DNA of 38,892 nt from Bacteroidota bacterium. Lineage in GTDB: Bacteria > Bacteroidota > Bacteroidia > Bacteroidales > JAAUTT01. The notes under the pieces were generated by a model, which did no database searches, was not told where the DNA came from, and saw nothing but the letters and a program-made list of their open reading frames with translations. The stretch is taken from positions 1 to 38,892 of the forward strand of contig JAEYWD010000095.1 of NCBI GenBank assembly GCA_023429135.1, read 5' to 3'. Shown in pieces: positions 26,401 through 34,500 of the stretch (the stretch's first letter is position 1; every line of letters starts with the position of its first letter). The translations under genes and the position numbers were made by a program.

Positions 26401-27008
26401 GCAACCAGTTGAATATTCAAAGTGGTTTGTCCAGTCAGATTTATTTTCACGGATGTATATCCGATAAACGAAATTGTTATTGTGGAATTGGGTGCCGGAA
26501 CCTGAATAGAATACTTTCCATCCACATCGGTAACTGTTCCAATGGTAGTTCCATCCACAACAATGTTGGCGCCTATAATGGGCTCTCCGGTAGTGGAATC
26601 GGTAACCCTGCCGGTTACAGTCTGCTGCTGAATTCCGGATTCGTCGGGAATTATAACCACAATATTGTTATCCATCACTTTGTATGTAATGGCCTTGTTG
26701 CTTAAGAGATCCGATAAAACCTCGTCAATGTTTTTATCCTTTACCTCCAGTGAAACCGGAGTTTTCAGATCCTGATAGTTATTGCTGAAGAAAAACCTGT
26801 AATTACTTTGTTTTTCAATAAGTTTAATTGCTTCAATCAGGGTTTTCTCTTTTATGCTTATATTAAACTTAGTGTCCTGCGAATAAACTGCTGCAGAAAC
26901 ATTTAATACTGTTATTAGAAGTAGTAAAGATGAGACCTTCATGATAAGTAGTTTTTTAGGGAGTAGTTTCCAGAGGGACAATAAAATCCCTGTCCAAATT
27001 TTTTTCAT
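23475..27008 (-). CDS. SusC/RagA-family TonB-dependent outer-membrane transporter with STN domain
   Basis: This 1177-residue transporter has four parts. An N-terminal segment (MKKIWTG... with a signal peptide ending near YSQ) leads to an STN secretin/TonB signalling domain at about residues 45-115 (IEKQSNYRFFFSN). A carboxypeptidase-like beta-sandwich follows at about 130-215 (DSTTGEPIIGANIVVDGTTI). Then come the plug (VVVVGYGTQKKLNLTAAVDQ) and a barrel ending in LKSLTVGINVTF. The STN domain means it can signal to FecR, matching the FecR and sigma genes just upstream. Import is TonB-driven, with SusD as partner. The 271-nt upstream gap contains a 7-bp inverted repeat but no clear TAnnTTTG promoter, as expected for an ECF-driven gene. 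Confidence 0.97.
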   Translation of the reverse strand: MKKIWTGILLSLWKLLPKKLLIMKVSSLLLLITVLNVSAAVYSQDTKFNISIKEKTLIEAIKLIEKQSNYRFFFSNNYQDLKTPVSLEVKDKNIDEVLSDLLSNKAITYKVMDNNIVVIIPDESGIQQQTVTGRVTDSTTGEPIIGANIVVDGTTIGTVTDVDGKYSIQVPAPNSTITISFIGYTSVKINLTGQTTLNIQLVADIKSLEEVVVVGYGTQKKLNLTAAVDQVTSDALENRPISNVTQGLQGVMPNLNIKLLDGKPNQSPSYNIRGTTSIGQGGSALILIDGVEGDPSMLNPNDIASVSMLKDAASASIYGARGAFGVVLITTKNPAKGKTSVNFSSNYSMKSPVERPDFVTDGYTWVKMFSEAFVNGDGSFPQNINKTMKFSQAYLDAFKAKVESGQPYNEVEIDPVTGEYVYYGSTDFYGELYKKNLGASETNLSITGSGEKTTYLVSARYLKQNGLFKYNSDDYNMKNFRGKGSIQAFPWLKIENNADYSEMFYHNPMNVGEGGGIWRNIADEGHPASVMFNPDGTLAMSAVYGVGDFWYGKNGIDTRKQVFTNTTSFTSSFFQNVFRVKGDFTLRNTNNKLKQKRVQVPYSNKPGVIAYVGTTTNDILDERKSTQYLASNLYAEFEKTIKEAHYLKVLLGTNYEESTYNRLAAQRNGIIYEDADDLNLALGQSIVTGGGYEKWAILGGFSRINYSFKDRYLIEVNARYDGSSKFPSNQRYAFFPSVSGGWRLSKESFWNVSPKIISDVKFRASYGSLGNGNIGSYIYQEQFSVSQSGVILNGVRPQYTSTPTVLPDGLTWETSTTTDVGLDFSMMNDRLNFVGDYYVRNTTDMFTIGLTLPATFGATAPKGNYADLQTKGWEASLVWRDMFNISSKPFSYNVRLTMADNKSVIKRYNNPDKLLSDYYEGQELGEIWGYVTEGFFIDQPDIDKHAKQSPQMRASPTNIWYPGDIKLKDLNNDGFVNIGTNRVSDPGDRKIIGNKSPRYTYGISLSADWNNFFFSTFFQGVGKQDWYPSTEAEFFWGQYNRPYNNIPKWHLGNMWTPENTDAYFPRTMSRAASNNTSRELGVAQTKYLQNVAYIRMKNIQIGYSLPKNLISKIGASDLKIYFSGENLWTYSPLYKLVSGLDVENTGQSDKFLSSSDYGDGYNYPMLKSLTVGINVTF

Positions 27009-27092
27009 ATATTTGCACTTTAGGTTATTAATTAAATACTTGAGATTCCACCGCGAATGGGTTCTCGTAATTTATGACCGAATTTTGCTGAG

Positions 27093-27113
27093 TTGGAACT
27101 TCACCGGTTCCAA
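27093..27113. other. Inverted repeat upstream of the SusC gene
   Basis: The 7-nt arms ttggaac and gttccaa are perfect complements around a 7-nt spacer, about 85-105 nt before the SusC ATG. They could form a hairpin in the leader or act as an operator. No supporting repeat is present. Confidence 0.3.
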
Positions 27114-27279
27114 TTCTCTTTTAGGGTGGTTGGGTTTGCTTCTTCATTTTAGTAATTAGTATTTATTTTGGGGCTCATACTTCCAATTTTTTCCAGTGCA
27201 AAATTGAGACTCTCAATATTAAGTTTACTTATGCCTTCCTTAAGAAATTGTGAATTCTCGTCTCCTTATTAATCTTTTC

Positions 27280-28431
27280 TTAATTGTGGTAAGCTCGCTT
27301 GTATTTATCTTCAAGCTTACTGTTCAGTGTAATTTTTACCATTCCTTTTTCAATTGAATAAGAAAGGGGAATTGTAAGCTTAATTAAATCGAAAACCTGC
27401 TCAAGAGTTTCCTTCTGAATAGTCCCTGTAAATTGGTATTTTTCCAGACCCGTGTCGATGTGCACAACCGTTACATTAAAACGCCGGCCTAGTTTTACAC
27501 ACAAATCGTTAATATTTTCACCCTGAATCACCCAGTTTGCATCTTTCCATGAGGTTTCAACTTCAGGATAGGAGTTTTGCAGATCGACTTCTTTGGCCTC
27601 TGGCTTTTTTACCGGGCTCACTTCAGGAACATCTTTCGCTATTTCAGTCCTCTCTTTACCAGGGTCGTTTATGATAACAAATTTCTGTCCGGGCTTCAAA
27701 ACAATGCTTTGTTCAGTTTCGCTGCTTTTCGGAGAGTTAATTTTATCAATCATCACGGATCCCTTCACAAGAAATGTTTCAGTTTTATTTTCGTCAGGGT
27801 AAGCCTTAACATTAAACTCGGTGCCAAGAGCCCGAATTTTAGCCTTTTTAGTTTGCACAATAAACGGTTTGTCAGGATTTTTAAATACCTTGAAATATCC
27901 CTCACCATCCAGATGTACCGTACGGTTAACTTTACCGTATTCTTCGGAGTAAGTGAGCTTACTACCTGCATTGAGCCATACTTCGGTGCTATCGGGGAGT
28001 ACTATCCGCGACTGAGAGCCAAGCGGCACATTGATTTCGTTAGAGGCAATATTGCTGGACCTATTGATCCGGTTGCCCTGAATTAAATATCCCAAAACTG
28101 TTCCTAGTCCCACCGAGATGAGTATAACTGCCGCCCATTTAAGAAATACCGGGTAGTGGGCGATTGAAACCTTCCAACCCAATTCAGAAATTTCCTCCTT
28201 CGATTCAATTTTCAGGGTTAATTTCCTGAAGGCAAGTTCCGCAAGTTCCGATGGTTGTTCTGATATTGCTCCTGCTTTCCAAACCATATACGATTGTTTG
28301 AAATACAGCTTATTACTTTTATCTGAAGATAACCATGCTCTTAACTCAGCTAATTCTTCAGCAGTAATTTCATCTCTCACGAAGGAAGAGATCAGATAGT
28401 CAGCACGCTCTTGAAAATTTTCTTTTGCCAT
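27280..28431 (-). CDS. FecR-family anti-sigma factor
   Basis: A 383-residue inner-membrane anti-sigma factor. The cytoplasmic N-terminal region (EITAEELAELRAWL) is followed by a single membrane segment near residues 95-115 (WAAVILISVGLGTVLGYLI). The periplasmic FecR core then has VPLGSQSRIVLPDSTEVWL, LDGEGYFKVFKN and RALGTEFNVKAYPDE. The C-terminal part (FNVTVVHIDTGLEKYQFTG, then a LEQVFDLIKLTIPLSYSIEK segment) is the DUF4974-type domain that contacts the STN domain of SusC. The cognate sigma gene ends 94 nt upstream and the STN-bearing SusC gene follows 271 nt downstream, so the signalling chain is complete. It shares family features with the partial FecR at 1-970. Confidence 0.95.
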   Translation of the reverse strand: MAKENFQERADYLISSFVRDEITAEELAELRAWLSSDKSNKLYFKQSYMVWKAGAISEQPSELAELAFRKLTLKIESKEEISELGWKVSIAHYPVFLKWAAVILISVGLGTVLGYLIQGNRINRSSNIASNEINVPLGSQSRIVLPDSTEVWLNAGSKLTYSEEYGKVNRTVHLDGEGYFKVFKNPDKPFIVQTKKAKIRALGTEFNVKAYPDENKTETFLVKGSVMIDKINSPKSSETEQSIVLKPGQKFVIINDPGKERTEIAKDVPEVSPVKKPEAKEVDLQNSYPEVETSWKDANWVIQGENINDLCVKLGRRFNVTVVHIDTGLEKYQFTGTIQKETLEQVFDLIKLTIPLSYSIEKGMVKITLNSKLEDKYKRAYHN

Positions 28432-28525
28432 TTTTTCTAAATCTGGATATAAGACGAAAATTATTTAATCGAGGGTGATTGCTCTGGTGAATATTTTGAA
28501 AAAAAATTCAATGTGGTTATTTCAG

Positions 28526-29119
28526 TCAACCCTGAATGCAATTAAAAAGAAGTCCGAGGAGAAAAATGAAATCTTTCAGTTCTTTTCGTAAAAAAGCCAG
28601 CGCTTTTTTGATATCGGTTTTCACTGTATTCACCGAAATTTTCATTTCACTGGCAATTTCCTCGTACGACAAGCCCTTGAAACGACTTAGTTTGAATGCT
28701 GTTTTGTAATGTTGAGGAAGTAATTCTATTGTATTATTTATTTTTTCTTCGAGTTCGCGGGTAAGCATATAATCGAGGGGAGATTCGCCAAGGCCCGAGA
28801 GGGAAAAAGCAAATTCTGCCTCTTCCAGTCCCACGTTTTTATTTTGCTGCTTCTGCAACTGCCGCCAATAGTCGATACACTTGTTGTGCACTGCCTTTAT
28901 AACATAATCGCGCAAAGAAGTATTTATGGTTACAGCTTCGCGGTTTAACCATAAATGAGTAAAGGTTTCGCACACAACATCTTCAATCTGGTGGTACGAT
29001 TTAAAGTAACCACGGGCTTCAAAGCATAACAACGCATAGTATTTTTTAAAAATCTCTTCAAAAACTTCGCGGTTACCCAGTTTCAGACCTGTAATTAAAT
29101 TTTCTTCAAACTGATCCAT
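28526..29119 (-). CDS. RNA polymerase ECF-type sigma-70 factor with hydrophobic tail
   Basis: A 197-residue sigma factor of the Bacteroidota RagA/SusC-associated kind. Region 2 is at about residues 18-85 (FEEIFKKYYALLCFEARGYF, VVCETFTHLWLNREA) and region 4 at about 130-180 (LSRFKGLSYEEIASEMKISV). It should activate the SusC/SusD genes downstream once FecR releases it. The C-terminal residues after LRKELK are strongly hydrophobic (DFIFLLGLLFNCIQG), which could contact the membrane or FecR. The gene starts 15 nt after the stop of the glycoside hydrolase gene, so both may be on one transcript. Such hydrophobic tails occur in other sigma factors of this group, as far as I recall. Confidence 0.94.
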   Translation of the reverse strand: MDQFEENLITGLKLGNREVFEEIFKKYYALLCFEARGYFKSYHQIEDVVCETFTHLWLNREAVTINTSLRDYVIKAVHNKCIDYWRQLQKQQNKNVGLEEAEFAFSLSGLGESPLDYMLTRELEEKINNTIELLPQHYKTAFKLSRFKGLSYEEIASEMKISVNTVKTDIKKALAFLRKELKDFIFLLGLLFNCIQG

Positions 29120-29134
29120 CCGGATGCTGTATAC

Positions 29135-31273
29135 TTAATAAAATATCTGCGGTGCTTTTCTAATCACCTTATCGTAAGGCTTTTCGGCGCCGGTGGCAAC
29201 TTTGTACATACGCTCGTGCGACAGGGTTGCCTGCCCGGTGAGTTCGATATAGGGTTTCATGCAGATATCCAGGAAACCGATGTTATAATTTTCACCATCG
29301 AAACGTCCGAATACCGGCTGATCCATCCATTGAAAATAGTGAATACCAATAAGCTCGGGACGGGCAAATCCCTGTTCGAGGTAGTACCGATAAGCTTCAC
29401 CCCGGGCCTCCTGGTTCTCAGCGCCCTGAATTCCGGTGGCAGGCAATCCGCGATCGGTAGCTCCAAAGTGATACTCGCCAATAAGCACCGGTTTTCCGCT
29501 ACGACGGAATATCTCGGCAGTCTCAGGTGGTCCCGGGAAACTGTACCCGTTAATGGAGAAAACATCGAAATAAGCGCCGGCACGGTAACACAGCTCAGAG
29601 CTGATCCATGCATACCGCAAACCAAGATTCAAATGGTTTGGATCCACCTTTTTCACCTGGTCGCAAACGGTTTTAACGTAGGTGTCGACCAGAATTCCGG
29701 AAAACTCTTTACAGTCGCCCCAGCAAGCTTCCGAAGGACTTTCTTTCATAACAAGTGCCGGAATATCTTCAAAATTTTTAACAGATTGTTTCCATGCCTG
29801 ATTAAAAGCATCAACCGTTTTGTATTTAGCTTTGAGCCATCGTGCAAACTGGTTTTTTGTTTGCGATGACGTTTGTGTGGCAAACATCTCAAAGGCGATA
29901 TTATTATCGCCAAAAGCCCAATGCGGTTCGTTGCTCAGGAAATAACCAATGAGGTAGGGATCGTTTTTGAATTTATCGAGTTGTTTAGCAAATTCCACAG
30001 CGTTATTCTTGTATTCGTCGCTGAAAACATCAGGGAAATCCCGGTATAGCAATGTTTTTGTGCTTGGGTAGTTTCGCATGTTGAGCACATAAGGGCTGCC
30101 CGACTTTTGGGCGAATTCAATATCGCTCCAGTTGGCAATAGTATTTACCCGCCACTTTTTCAACAATCCTTTGGTAATATTTTCCCATTTATCTCTTGTC
30201 TCATTTCCAAAAGCCCTGATAAGATTTACTTCAAGGAAGTTGATCATCTTTTTATCACCACGCTCGTTTAGAGCCGACTTATATATGGAATCCTGAGGAA
30301 GCCAGGCAAACAGATCTTCCTGCCCTGTAACGGTTCCGGTAACATTACTACCGATACAATCCACACCGGCACTTAAAAATGCGTAGCCATCGGGATCGAC
30401 AAACCACCAGCGTTTACCGTCGTTATGCACCCTGAAATATCCTGTAGCCTTGAATTTAAGATCTTTCCAACCCCCATATTTACTCCAGTTTTCAGGAAAT
30501 TTGGCTTCCATGGCTGTTAGCTCCAACTCCTGCAAGTTATCTTTCAATTCCTTCTCGTTATGCGTTTTCCCAGGCCAGTCTCTCATAGCCCATTGGCCGA
30601 ACTCGTCAACATAAGGTTGTGCAGGTTTATCGAAAGGTGCAGGAATGGAGTCGCTAAGATAAATGGCTGAAATCTCCATGTGGGTAAGATAATCAGGCTC
30701 CATAACCGGTTCGAAGCGGAGACAAACCTTGCCGATATCGGCAATATCAAGCCGTCGACCCATCACCGTTCCTTTTAACTGACGCGGGAACCGCTGCATA
30801 AAAATCTGCTGACCGTCAAGGTATGTAAGGGGAATAATCAGCCGGGTCTTCAGATTGGGTAAAACGCCTATCTTGGGAGAGATACGTGGCTGTTGTTTCA
30901 TTGACTCTGTTGTGGCTCCCCCCTGCTGGATTATTGATTCATTATCAGAGCCCTGCTGTTTTTTATAAAAATCCACATAAACAACAGCGCTGTAAGGATT
31001 ATCGTGCCAAAGCTCACAAATAAGAAACCGGGCTTTCCCCCATGGAATGGAATCGTGACCCGAAGTGATTACAAACGTATTGGCATCCTTCACGGATTTA
31101 AACACCAGAACTTTTTCCTTAAAAGCCTCGCTCTTTTTCCATTGGACATTCTTTCGGTTCTGAACCAATAGTGAATCGGAAGAAAACGTGAAAACGATTC
31201 CGGAATCAGTTTTTGAGCTTTTGCAGGAAGTCAGACATGCAACAACAAGCAGGAGGATTAAAATCCGGTTCAT
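29135..31273 (-). CDS. GH50/agarase-like glycoside hydrolase lipoprotein
   Basis: This 712-residue lipoprotein has a lipobox with C17 (VVACLTSCKSS). An N-terminal beta-sandwich carbohydrate-binding-like region covers about residues 30-220. A TIM-barrel begins at TGYFRVHNDGKRWWFVDPDG (about 277-296), a stretch typical of beta-agarases of GH50. Candidate catalytic glutamates are E449 in GYFLSNEPHWAFG, the acid/base, and E600 in VLIGEYHFGATDRG, the nucleophile. GH50 enzymes cut agarose-like galactans, but related families exist, so the substrate is only suggested. It lies 15 nt before the ECF sigma gene of the SusC/SusD locus and probably acts on the same ligand outside the cell. No sulfatase gene is in the window. 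Confidence 0.72.
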   Translation of the reverse strand: MNRILILLLVVACLTSCKSSKTDSGIVFTFSSDSLLVQNRKNVQWKKSEAFKEKVLVFKSVKDANTFVITSGHDSIPWGKARFLICELWHDNPYSAVVYVDFYKKQQGSDNESIIQQGGATTESMKQQPRISPKIGVLPNLKTRLIIPLTYLDGQQIFMQRFPRQLKGTVMGRRLDIADIGKVCLRFEPVMEPDYLTHMEISAIYLSDSIPAPFDKPAQPYVDEFGQWAMRDWPGKTHNEKELKDNLQELELTAMEAKFPENWSKYGGWKDLKFKATGYFRVHNDGKRWWFVDPDGYAFLSAGVDCIGSNVTGTVTGQEDLFAWLPQDSIYKSALNERGDKKMINFLEVNLIRAFGNETRDKWENITKGLLKKWRVNTIANWSDIEFAQKSGSPYVLNMRNYPSTKTLLYRDFPDVFSDEYKNNAVEFAKQLDKFKNDPYLIGYFLSNEPHWAFGDNNIAFEMFATQTSSQTKNQFARWLKAKYKTVDAFNQAWKQSVKNFEDIPALVMKESPSEACWGDCKEFSGILVDTYVKTVCDQVKKVDPNHLNLGLRYAWISSELCYRAGAYFDVFSINGYSFPGPPETAEIFRRSGKPVLIGEYHFGATDRGLPATGIQGAENQEARGEAYRYYLEQGFARPELIGIHYFQWMDQPVFGRFDGENYNIGFLDICMKPYIELTGQATLSHERMYKVATGAEKPYDKVIRKAPQIFY

Positions 31274-31433
31274 AGGTTAAGTATTATATTGTAAATGGAG
31301 GATTAAAATTAGCGAAATATTGACACCGACCGTTATTTTTTAAGATTTATTGTTAGAGAGTGTCCAATGGTAGTCAAGTCTTGAAAGATGGTGAATGCTA
31401 TTTAGTTTATTTTGATTGCTTTTAGCTTTAGAC

Positions 31434-31477
31434 ATGGCTTTGCTATGGCTTTGGTATGGCTTTGGTATGAATCTGGC
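31434..31477. repeat. 11-nt short tandem repeat
   Basis: Three copies of atggctttgST-like units lie at 31434-31444, 31445-31455 and 31456-31466 (atggctttgct, then atggctttggt twice), followed by a degenerate fourth. They are upstream of the glycoside hydrolase gene, in the gene-free stretch 31274-31593. Besides this and the hairpins at 31511-31570, I see only AT-rich sequence and no confident promoter there. Confidence 0.7.
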
Positions 31478-31510
31478 CTATGTTTTCATCGTCTGGAAGC
31501 CGGAACTAAA

Positions 31511-31534
31511 AAGCGTAAGTGAGAGGTTACGCTT
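31511..31534. other. Second stem-loop beyond the SprB-gene terminator
   Basis: Perfect 8-bp arms aagcgtaa and ttacgctt enclose an 8-nt loop. The stem-loop follows the main terminator on the minus strand but has no U-tract, so it is probably a structural or back-up element. Confidence 0.4.
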
Positions 31535-31541
31535 AGTGCAC

Positions 31542-31570
31542 AAAAAAAGGTGCCCCGGACGGAGCACCTT
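31542..31570 (-). terminator. Rho-independent terminator of the cyclase-peptide-SprB unit
   Basis: A 10-bp stem (31547-31556 with 31561-31570, one G-U pair) with a 4-nt loop is followed on the minus strand by seven T residues (31548-31542). It begins 23 nt after the stop of the SprB-repeat gene. Confidence 0.88.
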
Positions 31571-31593
31571 TTAGGCTTGATTTAGCATCATTG

Positions 31594-34500
31594 TTACTGA
31601 ACAATCAACTTGTCTTTCGTAACATTATTGTTTACCACGACTACATAAATACCTTTAGGTAACCGGCTCAGGTCGATGTCGGCAACAAATCCGTCGCCAA
31701 CATTCTCATATTTCTGTGTTAAGGAGGCATGACCGGAGATATTCTTCAATTCTACTTTCAATTCTTTAAATTCCTGGTTCTTCACTTCTACAAATACTCT
31801 CTCGGACACCGGATTAGGATAGAGCCTTATCCTGGTGCCGGTGAGATTGTCAATGGAAGTAGGACTCTCAACAATAAGAGAGTTGCTCGATACCGGGCCG
31901 CAGTTGTTTGCATCGGTAATGGTTACCTGGTAAGTTCCAACAGTCAGACTTGCAAATACACCGGAGGTCTGTGTAAGTCCGGTATTCAGTAAGAAACTCA
32001 GATTGCCTGTTCCGCCACTGGCGATGATATTAATACCGCCATCCGATGCTCCCGAACCTGAAGCCCGGCTGGCTGTTTGCGAAACTATCGAGATCTGTGC
32101 AGGTTCCTGGATATTAACTGCATTTGAAACTACCGGATCACAATTGTTGCCATCGGTAACTTCGATGCTGTAACCCGTTCCTGCCGACAATCCGGTAAAA
32201 TTACCCGTGGTTGCTCCCGTAACATTGGTAGCAGGGGTATTATTGAGCAGCAGTTTGTAGCTGTATGATCCGTTTCCGCCGGATGCCTGAATGCTGATAC
32301 TGCCATTTGTTAATCCCGAGCAGGTAATATTATTAGCTGCTAAATTGCTTAACGATACAGGCTGAGGAGCTGTAACACTCAATACCTCCGATGAAACAGG
32401 ACTACAGTTGTTGGCATCGGTTACCTGAACTTTATAGGTTGTTCCTTCGGAAAGATCTGCAAAACTGCCTGAAGAAACTCCGGTGTTATTACCTGTTTCT
32501 GCATCGTTCAGTAACAATTTATAAACCAGAGCTCCGGTTCCTCCCGAAGCTTGTGCATTAACAGCTCCGTTTGTCAATCCCGGGCAGGTGATGTTAGTTG
32601 CCGTAGCACTTGCCAGCGTAATGGCCTGGGGTTCCGAAATGCTATAGGTATTCGAGGTGAGGTTACAGTTATTGGCATCGGAAACTTCAACTGTATAGGC
32701 GGCGCCGCTTGCCAAACCGGTAAATAACCCGGTGGATGCACCACTTACGTTGGATGTTTCAGTTCCATCCAGATTCAGTTTATAAAGAAGTGAACCCGTT
32801 CCTCCGGTAGCAACAGTGCTGATGGTACCGTTTGCAAGTCCGTTACAGGTGATATTGGTTGCTGAAGGACTGGTAAACGCGATAGCAGCCGGCTGAGTAA
32901 TCACCACAGGTGATGTTATCGTTTTCTGACAACTTGTAACGCTTTGGTCGCGAACCATTACAATATAATCGCCTGAAACAAGATTACTGAATACAGGTGA
33001 GGTTTGCCAGGAGGCTCCGCTTAAGGAATACTCGTAAGTACCGGTACTTCCCGAGGCAGATACTTCCAGCGCTCCGGTTCCATCTCCATTACACAATAAA
33101 TTTGTATGCGAAGCAATTACTTCAGATATTGCTAAAGCCGTAGGCTCCGTAATTGTAAAAGAAGCATCTTTGGTACAGTTTTTACTGTCGGTAACCGTAA
33201 CTGTATAATTACCGGCAGCCAATGCATCAGCGCTGGAGCTGCTAGGGCCATGAGACCAACTCCACGAATAGGGTGAAGTTCCGCCGGTGGTATTTAAAGT
33301 GATGCGGCCTGTTGCCGATCCGTTACAATTTGCATTGGTAACCGTAGCGGCAGTTACATCCAGAGCAGATGAAGGCTGGGTAAGCGAAGTTGTGAAAGCC
33401 TTTTCGCATTTTTTGCTATCCACAACAGTTACAGAATATGATCCAACGGACAAACCGCTGATATCTTCCGTTACCTGGTTATTGCTCCATTTGAATGTGT
33501 AAGCTCCCGCATTGCCACCTGCAGGGGTAAGATCGATGGCTCCATTGGAACCGGCATAACACGAAACATTCGTATTGGTAAACGAGGCAGTCATTACTGA
33601 GGGTTGACCGACAGTCTGCCCTGTTACTGTGGAGCAATTGTTAATATCGGTAATGGTACATCTGTATGTTCCTGCACTTAACAGACTGATGGTTTGGCCG
33701 GTGAGGCCATTAGACCACAGGTAAGTTAAAGTACCGGTTCCGCCGGAAACATTCAGTGCTATCGCACCATCGTTTTTGGTACCATTGCATGTTACCGGAG
33801 TTACTACGGCGTCGTTAACGGTGATCGGAGGAGGCGAGGTAACGGTAGTGCTTGCAGTGGCAGTGCAGTTTCCTGCATCGGTAATGGTAACGTCGTAATT
33901 ACCACTACCCAGGGATGTAATTACTTCGGCAACTTCGGTGATCAATTCCCCGTTTTTCTTCCACTGATAAGTATAAGGAAGCGTTCCGCCGGTTCCATTG
34001 GCATCGGCATAGCCATTATTAAGTCCAAAGCAGGTTATTGGGCCCCCGGTTATGGTAGCTGCAAGTACTGCTGCCGGTTCGGTTATGATAATATCCGAAA
34101 TGGTGTATGATTTAACCGGACTATCATTATTATCGGTAACAGTTACCGCGTAGGTTCCTGCTACTCCCGTAATGGTAGGCTCGGATGGATATGGACCGGC
34201 AGGTCCACTCCATGTATAAGTGAAAGACGGATTTGTATTTTTAGTTTGAGGAGTAACAGTAATGCTGCCGTTGTTACCGCCTTTACAAGTTACATTCTTT
34301 TTATCTGAAACAAAAGCATATAGATTATTACTATCCACTATCAGAACAGTGGTATCGGCCTTGCAATTATTGTTATCGGTTACTTGAACACTATAATTAC
34401 CAGCTACAGAAATATCTTCAATATCCTCAGAATTTGGTGCTGGACTTACAGTAAAAGTTCCTGCACCTGTCCAGGTGGCAGTAAAAGGTGTAACAGCGTT

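Noticed and set aside
31340..31435. 31-codon minus-strand frame between the glycoside hydrolase gene and the SprB terminator
   Set aside because: It has an ATG and a Ser/Asn/Lys-rich product but no leader motif, modifying enzyme or ribosome binding site beside it; it begins in the tandem repeat.
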